Translations under genes and position numbers: made by a program
Shown here: positions 39,398 through 47,840 of the stretch, one piece after another
How the letters are laid out: each line of letters starts with the position of its first letter
Numbering within the stretch: position 1 is the first letter of the stretch
Source: Microthrixaceae bacterium
GTDB lineage: Bacteria; Actinomycetota; Acidimicrobiia; Acidimicrobiales; Acidimicrobilacustridaceae
Direction of reading: 5' to 3'
Assembly (NCBI GenBank): GCA_947449015.1
Contig: CANFQA010000015.1
Span: 1 to 53,603 of the forward strand
Length of the DNA: 53,603 nucleotides
The notes under the pieces: generated by a model
Database searches by the model: none
What the model saw: only the letters and a program-made list of their open reading frames with translations
Told to the model about the DNA's origin: nothing

Positions 39398-40330
39398 GTG
39401 GATGCAATGTGGGCAAATCTCACAGCGATGACTTCCGCCAGCAGGAACTTCGGCCGATGGGCCACAGCCGCCATCTGGCTTGCCACCCCCTTCGTCGCCG
39501 GGCCCTGCCTGGCTCACGCGCTCGACCCTCGCAGCCCCTTGTTCCAACACACCGCCACGGTTGGGCTCTGGGCGTTTTGGGCACTCGGACTCATCGCTGC
39601 ACTCGTGCCCAGCACGGTGTCGCTCACCGCGATCCGCATCATTGCCCCGGCCTCGCTGGCCACCACCATTTGGGCGGTTCTGGCTTCGACGGACCGGGCC
39701 GATGCCTCCTCATCGGTTGCTCTTGCCATCACCTCATTGGTCAGCGTGGTCGCGCTCTGCGCGTTCGTCGGCGATCGATTCGTGAACGGCTCTTCGTATG
39801 GCGATGAACGTCGGATGCCGCTTCGGGCCCCAGCACCGCTGTTATTCGGCCCGATTGAACTCGCCTGGTCGGCGGTGGTCGTGGGCATTGCTGCCGGCCC
39901 GTTGCTGCTGGCCACCCGTCAATGGGTGTCCGGCGCCATCATCGTGGCGATTGGGTGGACGGCTGCTGCGGTATGTGCGCGTGCACTGCACGGACTGTCC
40001 CAGCGATGGCTCGTGTTCGTCCCCGCTGGTGTCGTGGTGGTCGATCGAATGGTGCTGGCCGATGCGTTGCTCGTGCAGCGTCAGCGGGTTGCCACCATCG
40101 CCATTGCCAACATGGGTGCCGCAGCCTCAGATGACACCGATCTCACCGCCGGTGCACCCGGACCACGCCTGCGCATCGCTCTTTCCTCGCCTGAGCTCAT
40201 CGTTCCTGCCAGCTCGCGGCTGCGACGGTCCGAACCGATCGAGCCCTATGAGGTCTCGAGTGTGCTGACGGTGCCGAGCCGGCCCGGCTGGGCGCTGGCT
40301 GAGGCACGCAGTCGTCGTCTCATCTCCTGA
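39398..40330 (+). CDS. Hypothetical integral membrane protein (310 aa)
   Basis: I do not recognise a family. About six hydrophobic helices appear in two groups: WATAAIWLATPFVAGPCLAHAL, VGLWAFWALGLIAALVPSTV and IIAPASLATTIWAVLAS in the first, IELAWSAVVVGIAAGPLLLA and WVSGAIIVAIGWTAAAVCARAL in the second. A C-terminal soluble portion of about 100 residues (WLVFVPAGVVVVDRMVLADALLVQRQRVATIAIA) resembles a PH-like beta segment. Upstream codons are poor coding sequence, so the start is probably GTG 39398 or ATG 39407. It converges with mnmA, with 16 bases between stops. The role is unknown. Confidence 0.65.
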   Translation: MDAMWANLTAMTSASRNFGRWATAAIWLATPFVAGPCLAHALDPRSPLFQHTATVGLWAFWALGLIAALVPSTVSLTAIRIIAPASLATTIWAVLASTDRADASSSVALAITSLVSVVALCAFVGDRFVNGSSYGDERRMPLRAPAPLLFGPIELAWSAVVVGIAAGPLLLATRQWVSGAIIVAIGWTAAAVCARALHGLSQRWLVFVPAGVVVVDRMVLADALLVQRQRVATIAIANMGAAASDDTDLTAGAPGPRLRIALSSPELIVPASSRLRRSEPIEPYEVSSVLTVPSRPGWALAEARSRRLIS

Positions 40331-40346
40331 ATCACCGGAGACTGAC

Positions 40347-41417
40347 TCAGACGACGATTCCACCGCCAAGGACGCAGTCGCCGTCATAGATGGCGATGCT
40401 CTGCCCCGGCGCAATGCGACGCTGGCGCTGTGCCCACTTGACGGTGACCTCGCTGCCGCCATCGCCATGCACCTCGATGGCATGCAGCTCGAGGGGTTCA
40501 CCGTGGGCGCTGACCTGCGCGGTCACCGTCGCTCCGCCGGCGACAAACTCACGCGCCTTGGCATCGACCCAGGTGAAGGACCGGATCGACTCACCGTCGA
40601 CCAACAGGTCATCAGCGTGACCAACGGTGACGGTGGCAGCAGCAACATCGACATCGAGTGCGTAGCGGGGCGATCCGTCGCCGGCCAGTCCCAGGCCACG
40701 TCGTTGCCCGATAGTTACCAGTTCCACCGCCTCGACGGTGCCGACCTCTTCGCCCTCGCGCGACACCAGACGGCCGGGTCGTAACGCGATCCGGTTGCCC
40801 AGGAACGTGGCGCGCCCGCCGCCCGAATGCGAAATGAAGCACACATCCTGACTGTCAGGTTTTCCTGCTGTGCGAAGGCCGAGTTGCTCTGCACGAGTGC
40901 GAACCTCAGCCTTGGTGAGCCCGCCAATGGGCAACAGAACGCCTGCAAGCTGCGCTGCGGTAAGCATGTGCAGGACGTAGCTCTGGTCTTTTGCCGGATC
41001 AACCCCTCGAGCGATTCTCGGCGCACCCGATTCATCGTGCGCGATGCGCGCATGATGCCCGGTGGCGACCGCATCAAAACCAAGCGCAGCGCCTCGCACC
41101 AGCAATCGGTCGAACTTGAGATGCCGATTGCATTCAATACATGGGTTCGGGGTGAGACCGGCGGCATGATCGGCCACATAGGGCTCGACCACATCGGCCA
41201 TGAAATCGTCACCGAAGTTGAACACAAGGTGCTCGATGTCGAGTTGCTGGGCAACGCGCCGGGCATCGTCGACGTCACTCACCGAACAGCATCCCGAGTC
41301 CGATTCACCACCCCAGAGCTTGAGGGTGACGCCGACGACCTCATGGCCGTCATCGCGCAGCATCGCAGCGGCGACTGAGGAGTCGACTCCCCCGGACATG
41401 GCAACAAGTACCTGCAT
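40347..41417 (-). CDS. mnmA: tRNA-specific 2-thiouridylase MnmA
   Basis: Forms 2-thiouridine at the wobble position of Lys, Glu and Gln tRNAs (356 residues). The PP-loop is VLVAMSGGVDSSVAAAMLRDDGHEVVGVTLKLW. The first catalytic Cys is in LTPNPCIECNRHLKFD, and the second is in GKPDSQDVCFIS. The C-terminal beta-barrel (DGSPRYALDVDVAAATVTVGHADDLL) contacts tRNA. It starts 3 bases after the cysteine desulfurase stop, so the sulfur donor and the tRNA-thiolating enzyme are made together. Confidence 0.96.
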   Translation of the reverse strand: MQVLVAMSGGVDSSVAAAMLRDDGHEVVGVTLKLWGGESDSGCCSVSDVDDARRVAQQLDIEHLVFNFGDDFMADVVEPYVADHAAGLTPNPCIECNRHLKFDRLLVRGAALGFDAVATGHHARIAHDESGAPRIARGVDPAKDQSYVLHMLTAAQLAGVLLPIGGLTKAEVRTRAEQLGLRTAGKPDSQDVCFISHSGGGRATFLGNRIALRPGRLVSREGEEVGTVEAVELVTIGQRRGLGLAGDGSPRYALDVDVAAATVTVGHADDLLVDGESIRSFTWVDAKAREFVAGGATVTAQVSAHGEPLELHAIEVHGDGGSEVTVKWAQRQRRIAPGQSIAIYDGDCVLGGGIVV

Positions 41418-41420
41418 GGC

Positions 41421-42626
41421 TTAGATGTTGAACCGGCGCAGCTGGGCAACAGCGGCGGGGATAACGGCGAGGGCGTGATCGATGTCGGCGACAGTGGTCG
41501 TCCAGCCAAGCGACAAGCGGAGTGACCCCTTGGCCAGAGACGGGTCGACGCCAATGGCGGCGAGCACATGCGATGGTTCCATGGCACCACTTGAGCATGA
41601 AGAGGCCGCGGACGCGAAAACCTCTTCGCGCTCGAGCAGGAACAGCAGTGCTTCGCTCTCGACCCCGGCGATACAAATATGTGCAATACCCGCGGCCCGC
41701 TGCGAGCGATCGGAGACACCGTCGATGAACACCGCAGCAGTCTCGGTGATGTCGGGCACGCTGGTCAGCAATCCATCGAGCAGTCGGTCACGCAGCGCTC
41801 CGAGGCGAACGAGCTCGGCTTCGCGCTCGCGCGCAGCCCACCGAGCAGCCACTGACATGGCGACAATGCCGGCGACGTTCTGAGTCCCCGATCGCCGACC
41901 GCGTTCTTGACCGCCACCGAGTTGCCGCGCGTCGAGCTGCACCGACTCGCGAGCGACCAGTGCTCCGACGCCCTTCGGTCCGCCAAACTTATGAGCACTC
42001 ACATTCAGCAGATCAGCACGAGCACAGTGGCGAGCAACATCGGTCCAGCAGAAGGCCTGCACAGCATCAGTGTGCAGGACCGCTCCAGGAGCGTGCTTGC
42101 CGACGAGTTTTGCAATGCGATCGATCGACTCAATGCTGCCGATCTCGTTGTTGACCGCCATCACCGAAACGAGTCGCACGCCGCGGCCATTGCCCTGCGC
42201 CGCACGTTCCGCTTCGTGGCCGAGGACTTCGATCAGTGCGTCGGCATCCAGCAAACCAAGGGCATCGACGCCCACAATCCGACCGTCGAGATGCTCGACC
42301 GGGTCGAGAACGGCGTGATGCTCGATAGCACTGGAGACAACAACACCGGTCCCTTCGGCGAACGAGCCGGCCCCTGCGCGACGCGCCCCGAACACCGCAA
42401 GATTGTCGGCCTCGGTACCACCGGCGGTGTAGATGACCTCGCCGGGCTGGGCCCCAAGAAGTTCGGCCAGTTCGTCCCGAGCCTCGTCAATGGCGCGCCG
42501 GGCATCACGGGCCCACTTATGCGCCCCGGACGGATTGGCGAACCGATCAGTGAGGAACGGCAGCATCGCCTCGACCGCTTCGGGTCGCATCGGCCCGGTC
42601 GCCGCATGATCGAGGTAAGCACTCAC
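41421..42626 (-). CDS. Cysteine desulfurase (IscS/NifS family)
   Basis: A PLP enzyme of 401 residues that moves sulfur from cysteine to its own active-site Cys. Features are AYLDHAATGPMRPEAVEAM, TAGGTEADNLAVFG, SSAIEHHAVLDPVEHL, the PLP Lys in LLNVSAHKFGGPKGVGALV, GGGQERGRRSGTQNV, and the Cys loop SAASSCSSGAMEPSHVL. With mnmA directly behind it, its main partner is probably the tRNA thiolation pathway, and it may also feed Fe-S assembly. The GTG start has TACCCT 7 bases upstream and no ribosome site. It is divergent from a methyltransferase, with only 39 bases between the two start codons. Confidence 0.94.
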   Translation of the reverse strand: MSAYLDHAATGPMRPEAVEAMLPFLTDRFANPSGAHKWARDARRAIDEARDELAELLGAQPGEVIYTAGGTEADNLAVFGARRAGAGSFAEGTGVVVSSAIEHHAVLDPVEHLDGRIVGVDALGLLDADALIEVLGHEAERAAQGNGRGVRLVSVMAVNNEIGSIESIDRIAKLVGKHAPGAVLHTDAVQAFCWTDVARHCARADLLNVSAHKFGGPKGVGALVARESVQLDARQLGGGQERGRRSGTQNVAGIVAMSVAARWAAREREAELVRLGALRDRLLDGLLTSVPDITETAAVFIDGVSDRSQRAAGIAHICIAGVESEALLFLLEREEVFASAASSCSSGAMEPSHVLAAIGVDPSLAKGSLRLSLGWTTTVADIDHALAVIPAAVAQLRRFNI

Positions 42627-42633
42627 CAGTTCA

Positions 42634-42659
42634 AGGGTACCGGTGGCGACAGGCAGACT
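42634..42659. promoter_or_regulatory. Back-to-back leaderless promoters of the cysteine desulfurase and methyltransferase genes
   Basis: Minus-strand TACCCT (42634-42639) lies 7 bases before the desulfurase GTG. Plus-strand CAGACT (42654-42659) lies 6 bases before the methyltransferase GTG. The whole divergent control region is 39 bases. Confidence 0.5.
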
Positions 42660-42665
42660 GTGTCG

Positions 42666-43469
42666 GTGACCGACGATGCCGCTCTCTACGGGGACTCATT
42701 CGCCGATGTCTACGACGAGTGGTACCAAAACCTGTTCGATACCGATGGTGCAGTTCACACGCTGCTCGAGCTCGCCAGCGGCGGCGCTGTCTGCGAACTC
42801 GGGATTGGCACCGGTCGTCTCGCCATCCCCCTGGCCGAGGCTGGGCTTGAGGTTGTGGGAATCGATGCCTCAGAAGCCATGCTCGAGGCACTTGCGAAGA
42901 AGAACCCGCCTGAATCACTCCATGCGGTCCTCGGCGATATGTCCCGGGTGGCCGAGGTTCTCGACGCGAATGATCTGCGAACCGATGTCACTCTCGTGTT
43001 CTGCGCCTTCAACACATTGCTGAATCTCACCACCGCCGAGTCCCAACAGCGCTGTGTCACCCAGGTAGCCACACTGCTCACTGCGACCGGACGGTTCGTC
43101 GTGGAGAACATCGTGCCCGCCGATCCGGCTGACATGCGCGATGAACGCGGGGCCGCATCTGCCGTGCACAGCGATGTCCCGGTGCTCACCTCCTCGATTG
43201 TCGATACCGATGCCCAACTCATCATTGGCGAACATATTGAGCAACGGCCCGAGGGCGACAAGCGTCGCCCATGGAAGGTCCGGTACCTCACTGTCGACGA
43301 ACTCGACGGGTTTGCGCATGCAGCAGGGCTGCGGCTCGAGCAACGTTGGAGCGATTGGCAGCGCTCGGCGTTCGATGAACACAGCGGGGTGTACATCTCG
43401 GTCTACGTCCCGGATGGCGAGAGAAATCGGGATCACACCCAGGTTCGCCAAACCAGTCACGAACGTTGA
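42666..43469 (+). CDS. Class I SAM-dependent methyltransferase
   Basis: A 267-residue methyltransferase with the SAM motif AVCELGIGTGRLAIPLAEAGLEVVGIDASEAMLEAL and downstream DVTLVFCAFNTLLNL (motif IV-like) and VVENIVPADPADM. The N-terminal DDAALYGDSFADVYDEWYQNLFD resembles small-molecule methyltransferases of the UbiE/COQ5-like group. The substrate is unknown. The start is set at GTG 42666 by the CAGACT hexamer 6 bases upstream; the open frame continues far upstream, but only as antisense to the desulfurase gene. The SRPBCC gene follows after 49 bases, which include an imperfect hairpin. Confidence 0.85.
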   Translation: MTDDAALYGDSFADVYDEWYQNLFDTDGAVHTLLELASGGAVCELGIGTGRLAIPLAEAGLEVVGIDASEAMLEALAKKNPPESLHAVLGDMSRVAEVLDANDLRTDVTLVFCAFNTLLNLTTAESQQRCVTQVATLLTATGRFVVENIVPADPADMRDERGAASAVHSDVPVLTSSIVDTDAQLIIGEHIEQRPEGDKRRPWKVRYLTVDELDGFAHAAGLRLEQRWSDWQRSAFDEHSGVYISVYVPDGERNRDHTQVRQTSHER

Positions 43470-43506
43470 TTGCGTTCCCGATCAGGGAGAGTGCGCTTGC
43501 GCTCCC

Positions 43507-43512
43507 TACGAT
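43507..43512 (+). promoter_or_regulatory. -10 box of the SRPBCC gene (leaderless)
   Basis: TACGAT exactly 6 bases before the ATG, no ribosome site. A GGGA/TCCC-GCGC hairpin (43485-43506) directly upstream may terminate the methyltransferase transcript. Confidence 0.6.
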
Positions 43513-43518
43513 GAGCAG

Positions 43519-43965
43519 ATGGCTGGAATCACTGTAGGAACAACAATCGACGCATCACCGGAGAAGGTCTGGGACGTGGTGCGCGTTGTCGCCGACCACG
43601 TGGACTGGATGCACGATGCTGTCGCCATCCGATTCACCTCAGAATCCACCTCAGGGGTGGGAACCACCTTTGACTGCGATACCAAGGTCGGCCCATTCCG
43701 ACTCACTGACCAGATGGAAATCACCCGCTGGGAAGACAACCGTGTCATGGGTGTGCGCCATGTGGGCATGGTCACCGGCGTCGGCGAGTTCACACTCGTT
43801 GCGACGCCCGCCGGCGGAACCGAGTTCATCTGGCGCGAAACCCTCCACTTCCCATGGTGGATGGGCGGTGCCATCGGCGCCACCGTCGGCGGCGTGTTCC
43901 TGCGTCTGATCTGGAAACGCAACCTGCATGGGCTCAAAGCAATCGTGGAACAGCGCGCGTCGTAG
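43519..43965 (+). CDS. SRPBCC (START-like) family protein
   Basis: A 148-residue single-domain protein of the polyketide-cyclase/START-like superfamily: ITVGTTIDASPEKVWDVVRVVADHVDWMHDAVAIRF at the N-terminus and GGTEFIWRETLHFPWW plus a C-terminal helix (GAIGATVGGVFLRLIWKRNLHGLKAIVEQ). The fold holds a hydrophobic ligand in a deep cavity; the ligand is unknown. Transcription appears leaderless. It converges with the rhomboid gene, with 18 bases between stops. Confidence 0.82.
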   Translation: MAGITVGTTIDASPEKVWDVVRVVADHVDWMHDAVAIRFTSESTSGVGTTFDCDTKVGPFRLTDQMEITRWEDNRVMGVRHVGMVTGVGEFTLVATPAGGTEFIWRETLHFPWWMGGAIGATVGGVFLRLIWKRNLHGLKAIVEQRAS

Positions 43966-43983
43966 CGCAGGAGCGCGAAGCGA

Positions 43984-44883
43984 TCAGAAACTGAGTATCG
44001 GGCTGGCCCAATGGTTGGCAGCCCACAGGCACCCAACAAACAGCAGGCCAGTAATGGCCACACACACCACTGTGCCAACCCATGGTGACTTGACGGCGCG
44101 ATCGAGCGCGAGCACAAGTGCGCCGATGACCACGCCACCGGCAAGGCCGGCCAGATGCGCTCCCTTTGAGATTCCTGGGTTGGCGAAGGTGAGCAGCAGG
44201 TTGATGACCACCAAACCGCCGATGCCGTTGCGCCACACATCGATGCCGGCCCGACGCTGGGCAATGACAGCAGCCCCCATGAGTCCGAACACGGCTCCCG
44301 AGGCCCCAATGGTGGGCGTCGTGGGCGATACCAGTAGAACGCCGAACGAACCGGCGACAAGACAGGCGGCATAGAGCGCCAGATAACGAGCGCGACCGAG
44401 CATTGACTCGAGCTGGGAGCCGATCAGGAATAGCAGCAGCATGTTCATGGCCAGATGCAAAAGGCCGGCATGAAGGAATCCACCGGTGAAAATCCGGTAC
44501 CACTGCCCCACCGCAACACCCATGGGGTTGGCGGCGAATCCGCGCGGCGTGGCCACGTACTCAACCCCGTAACCGAGGAGGTACCCCTTGTCCGAGATGG
44601 AACCTCCGCCACCGCCGATGGATCCGCCGGTGAGAAGACACCCAACTAACGCGGCCGCATTGATTGCGATCAGTACCTCGGTGACGATCGGCCGCGAACC
44701 ACTGAGGTCGCGCAGGCGCATGACCGGGGAGCTGCGGCGCCCAGCTCGCACACAGTCCGGACAGTGAAATCCCACCGATGCCTGAGTCATGCATGACGGA
44801 CAAATGGCACGGCCACATCGTTGACAGGACACACCGGCGGCACGATCACCGTGGCGGTAGCAAGTGGTCATGGGCATCGACAC
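43984..44883 (-). CDS. Rhomboid-family intramembrane serine protease with N-terminal zinc ribbon
   Basis: A 299-residue membrane protease. The N-terminus carries a B-box/zinc-ribbon-like array, CYRHGDRAAGVSCQRCGRAICPSCM and HCPDC, which is common in actinobacterial rhomboids. The membrane core has six or more helices with HLAMNMLLLFLIGSQLE, the catalytic Ser in GASGAVFGLMGAA and the catalytic His in KGAHLAGLAGGVVIG. It cleaves membrane-protein substrates within the bilayer; targets are unknown. The GTG start at 44883 has TAGGGT exactly 6 bases upstream. In-frame ATG codons follow two and four codons later. Confidence 0.92.
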   Translation of the reverse strand: MSMPMTTCYRHGDRAAGVSCQRCGRAICPSCMTQASVGFHCPDCVRAGRRSSPVMRLRDLSGSRPIVTEVLIAINAAALVGCLLTGGSIGGGGGSISDKGYLLGYGVEYVATPRGFAANPMGVAVGQWYRIFTGGFLHAGLLHLAMNMLLLFLIGSQLESMLGRARYLALYAACLVAGSFGVLLVSPTTPTIGASGAVFGLMGAAVIAQRRAGIDVWRNGIGGLVVINLLLTFANPGISKGAHLAGLAGGVVIGALVLALDRAVKSPWVGTVVCVAITGLLFVGCLWAANHWASPILSF

Positions 44884-44889
44884 GTTCCG

Positions 44890-44895
44890 ACCCTA
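44890..44895 (-). promoter_or_regulatory. -10 box of the rhomboid gene (leaderless)
   Basis: TAGGGT on the minus strand, six bases before the GTG. The same hexamer and spacing precede the enoyl-CoA hydratase, MeaB and oxidoreductase genes. Confidence 0.6.
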
Positions 44896-44918
44896 CTGAG
44901 TCGAGGTTGCCCGCGAGT

Positions 44919-45695
44919 TCAACGGCCGGTGAATTCTGCCTTCCCTGGTCCGTGTTCAAGGAATGACGCCACGCCGGTTCGAGCATCTTCGGTGCGGAAG
45001 ACTTCGACGAACGCGGCCTGCTCAAGCGCCAACCCTTCGGCAAGAGTGACCTGCAAACCATCGTCAATAGCTGCCTTGGCCAGAGCCTGTGCGCCGAGCG
45101 GCCCCCGGGCCAGCGATGCAGCGAGCTCGCGAGCTCGGGTCATGAGTTGGTCGCGCGCAATGACCTCATCGACCAGCCCCATCGCCAGTGCCTCCTCGGC
45201 GGCTACCTGTCGTCCGGTGAGGATCATGTCCTTCGCCCGTGCCGGGCCAACCAGACGGGCCAGCCGTTGGGTGCCACCGCCGCCGGGGATGATTCCAAGC
45301 AGAATTTCGGGTTGTCCGAAACGAGCACCATCGGATGCGAGACGCAGATCGCAGGCAAGCGCTAGTTCGCAACCACCACCAAGTGCGGGCCCGCTGACTG
45401 CGGCAATCACCATGCGCGGAATGGCCGCCACAGCGTTGAGCGCGGCGACGAAGAGCGCTCCAATGTCACGTGCTTCGTCTGGTCCAGCGAACTCAGAGAT
45501 GTCAGCACCAGCGGCGAAGATGCGCTCGGAGCCGGTGACGATGACTGCTCCGGGAGGATCGGCGCTGAGTTGCTCGGCGATCACCAGCAATTGCGTAAGA
45601 ACTGCTCGGGAAAGCGAATTGACCTTGCCATTGCACAGGGTGATGACGGCGACGCCATCTGCCCCTCGTTCGAGTTCCACCAGTACGTCAGTCAT
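44919..45695 (-). CDS. Enoyl-CoA hydratase/isomerase family protein
   Basis: A crotonase-fold enzyme of 258 residues. The oxyanion loop is FAAGADISEF. The two acidic residues of true hydratases are present in GGGCELALACDLRLAS (Glu) and FGQPEILLGIIPGGGGTQRLARLVG (Glu), so hydration of 2-enoyl-CoA is likely. The C-terminal trimerisation helices are complete. The chain-length specificity is unknown. The gene is leaderless (TAGGGT 6 bases before ATG). It is not obviously in an operon, but the MeaB GTPase nearby also belongs to acyl-CoA metabolism. Confidence 0.9.
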   Translation of the reverse strand: MTDVLVELERGADGVAVITLCNGKVNSLSRAVLTQLLVIAEQLSADPPGAVIVTGSERIFAAGADISEFAGPDEARDIGALFVAALNAVAAIPRMVIAAVSGPALGGGCELALACDLRLASDGARFGQPEILLGIIPGGGGTQRLARLVGPARAKDMILTGRQVAAEEALAMGLVDEVIARDQLMTRARELAASLARGPLGAQALAKAAIDDGLQVTLAEGLALEQAAFVEVFRTEDARTGVASFLEHGPGKAEFTGR

Positions 45696-45701
45696 GAGCC
45701 G

Positions 45702-45707
45702 ACCCTA
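45702..45707 (-). promoter_or_regulatory. -10 box of the enoyl-CoA hydratase gene (leaderless)
   Basis: TAGGGT on the minus strand, exactly six bases before the ATG. Confidence 0.6.
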
Positions 45708-45773
45708 TCGGCCGCGTCCGCACCCAGTGGGTGGCTTCGACCAACGCTGGCAGGTGCGCAGTGGCCCGAACGG

Positions 45774-46679
45774 TTAGCGCACCAGCGCTTGCAATTCCAG
45801 AACACGAATCGCCGCGGTTGCCGAGGTTGACAGGATCCCGAGCGGACCGCCGCCACCAGTCGATGACGTCCACCAGGCCACCCATCGCTGGATCGCCCGC
45901 ATGTTGTAGACCCCGCCCGGACGCCCTGTCGATGAGTACTGAAACACGTGAGTGCATCGGCTGGACTGTGATCGTGATGGCCGTGTCGGGTCATAGACCT
46001 CGCCGTGGTCGCAGAGCACCGTTCCACCGTCTCCGGTGTCCCAATCAACACCTACAGGCCGTGCGTGAACAGTCGCGCTGATGCCACCGACTGCCGCAGT
46101 CGCAGTTTGTTCAAACCATGGGTTATCAACCCACAGCCACGTTGGCAGACCCACCAATTGCGCACCCGGTGGATTGAAGCGCGGTCGCGGCGCGTCAAGC
46201 ACGAGTCGGCGACGGGCCTCGGTGACAATTCGCTCGACCACTGCGACACCCCCAAAGGGATCGGCTGGTGTGTAGATGACGAACCGACTGCTGACGAGAT
46301 GTCCGGTCTCGTCATCGCAGTTGAACACGTACGCCATGCCTTCGATCGGGTTGACCCCGTTGGGGGCGCGACTGGCACCGGTTGCATCCATGAATGGGGC
46401 CTCAATCGGGAGGTACGCGCAGGTCCAACGCGCACCGGTGCCGCCCCACCAGGACGCGAGAACCCCAGAGGCCCCAACCACCACAATCGCCTCGGGAGAG
46501 CCATCGGTGATGGTGCCCGATGCCGATGACTCCGCGGAGGCTCGTTCAATTGATCCTGTTGGCAGGACGAAAGCGCCCAGCGCTGTGAGGATGACAATCA
46601 ACCCGCCGACGGCCAATCGCCACCATGCTCGCCGCACCGATAATGACCACGTCTGAACCTGCGCGAACTTTCGAGACAT
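45774..46679 (-). CDS. Secreted/membrane-anchored hypothetical protein with PKD-like segment
   Basis: A 301-residue exported protein. An N-terminal basic region precedes one hydrophobic helix (LAVGGLIVILTALGAFVLPTG), which may be a signal peptide or anchor. The mature part has a Cys-containing domain (WGGTGARWTCAYLPIEAPF, FNCDDETG), then VDNPWFEQTATAAVGGISATVHARPVGVDWDTGDGGTVLCDHG, which resembles the WDFGDG core of PKD-like domains, and CTHVFQYSSTG with the typical closing strand. Four or more Cys suggest disulfides. The start at 46679 has GAGGAGGCGAGG directly upstream; a TACCCT promoter is at 46704-46709. No function can be assigned. Confidence 0.68.
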   Translation of the reverse strand: MSRKFAQVQTWSLSVRRAWWRLAVGGLIVILTALGAFVLPTGSIERASAESSASGTITDGSPEAIVVVGASGVLASWWGGTGARWTCAYLPIEAPFMDATGASRAPNGVNPIEGMAYVFNCDDETGHLVSSRFVIYTPADPFGGVAVVERIVTEARRRLVLDAPRPRFNPPGAQLVGLPTWLWVDNPWFEQTATAAVGGISATVHARPVGVDWDTGDGGTVLCDHGEVYDPTRPSRSQSSRCTHVFQYSSTGRPGGVYNMRAIQRWVAWWTSSTGGGGPLGILSTSATAAIRVLELQALVR

Positions 46680-46703
46680 CCTCGCCTCCTCCATGGAGGG
46701 CGC

Positions 46704-46709
46704 AGGGTA
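46704..46709 (-). promoter_or_regulatory. Candidate -10 box of the secreted hypothetical gene
   Basis: TACCCT on the minus strand gives a leader of about 18 bases that carries a strong GAGGAGG site, so this exported protein uses a normal leadered start. Confidence 0.45.
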
Positions 46710-46835
46710 CGGACCCAATCGCTTGCCATCTAGGCCCGAGGATGACAAAGGGCCCAATGGCCCAATGACCCACTCGCAGGCGCTGAGATGCAGTGCCAAA
46801 GTGCAGCACAGCCGCACTGGGGCCAGTGGGGTTGG

Positions 46836-47783
46836 TCAGCCGAGGAGAGATTCCGCCGCTGACCATGGGTCAACGCGCAGTGTGCGCACATCGGCGAGGG
46901 TTGCCTCCCACGCGTCAGCATCATGCAGCGCACCGACCCGAGCTCTCAGTTGGGCGGTGATGATGCGATCGAGTTCGGTTTCGGCTCGCTTGGCGCGACG
47001 CTCGTCTCGTTCACCTGATGAGGCCGCCCATTGCCCATGGGCATGCAGCGCTTCGCGGAACTCGTCCACTCCTGAAGCGGTTGTTGCCGTGGTGGCGATG
47101 ATCGGCGGACGCCAGCCGCTCGGCGAACGCAGTGAAAGCATCCGTTCGATATCACCCAACGTGTCATTCACCCCAGCTCGATCAGCCTTATTGATGACGA
47201 ACACATCGGCGATTTCCATGAGTCCTGCCTTGTTGGCTTGGACGGCATCACCCCATCCCGGGTTGACCACCACCACCGTGGTGTCGGCCTCGCCCGCGAT
47301 CTCGACCTCGACCTGTCCCACACCGACGGTCTCGATGATGACAGTCGGAAAACCAACAGCATCGAGCACCCGCACTGCCTCGGGTACCGCCAACGAGAGC
47401 CCTCCAAGATGACCACGTGTGGCCATGGAACGAATGAAGACGCCGTCGTCGAGTGCGTGCTCACCCATGCGAACCCGGTCGCCGAGGATGGCACCACCGG
47501 TATAGGGAGAGGATGGATCAACAGCAAGAACTGCGACCTGCTCATCATGTGCTCGCATCACCGCCATAAGCGCGGAGGTGAGCGTGGACTTCCCGGCGCC
47601 AGGCGCACCGGTGATTCCTACCGTGATGGCGTTTCCCGCCAGCCCATGTGCTCTGCGGCCGACCACACGGGCATCAGTGCCACCGCGCTCCACCATCGAC
47701 AGCAGCCGAGCGAGCGCGCTTCGATCTCCACGACCTGCGGCATCGAACAACTCGCCGGGAGCGGGGCGGTGATCATCGGACAC
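46836..47783 (-). CDS. meaB: MeaB/ArgK-type GTPase (methylmalonyl-CoA mutase chaperone)
   Basis: A G3E-family GTPase of 315 residues that protects and reloads B12-dependent acyl-CoA mutases. The P-loop is VGITGAPGAGKSTLTSALM, followed by VLAVDPSSPYTGGAILGDRVRM, the switch region GFPTVIIETVGVGQVEVEIAG and the NKAD specificity motif in VFVINKADRAGVND. No mutase subunit lies in this window, so the partner must be elsewhere. The GTG start has TAGGGT exactly 6 bases upstream, and there is no ribosome site. The C-terminus contains the helical dimerisation region with TELDRIITAQLRARVG. Confidence 0.92.
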   Translation of the reverse strand: MSDDHRPAPGELFDAAGRGDRSALARLLSMVERGGTDARVVGRRAHGLAGNAITVGITGAPGAGKSTLTSALMAVMRAHDEQVAVLAVDPSSPYTGGAILGDRVRMGEHALDDGVFIRSMATRGHLGGLSLAVPEAVRVLDAVGFPTVIIETVGVGQVEVEIAGEADTTVVVVNPGWGDAVQANKAGLMEIADVFVINKADRAGVNDTLGDIERMLSLRSPSGWRPPIIATTATTASGVDEFREALHAHGQWAASSGERDERRAKRAETELDRIITAQLRARVGALHDADAWEATLADVRTLRVDPWSAAESLLG

Positions 47784-47789
47784 GGCGAA

Positions 47790-47795
47790 ACCCTA
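47790..47795 (-). promoter_or_regulatory. -10 box of meaB (leaderless)
   Basis: TAGGGT on the minus strand, exactly six bases before the GTG. Confidence 0.6.
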
Positions 47796-47840
47796 CGCGG
47801 TCAGTGCCTGCGGAGTCCGACGCAGCAGCGCTGGACGGGG

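Noticed and set aside
41907-42665. Upstream extension of the methyltransferase frame
   Set aside because: This stretch is the antisense of the cysteine desulfurase gene; methyltransferase homology and the CAGACT box set the start at 42666.
46742-46767. GGGCC/GGCCC repeats as a terminator between meaB and the secreted protein gene
   Set aside because: Stem is short, no T-run, and it lies near the promoter of the secreted protein gene; could be chance in GC-rich DNA.
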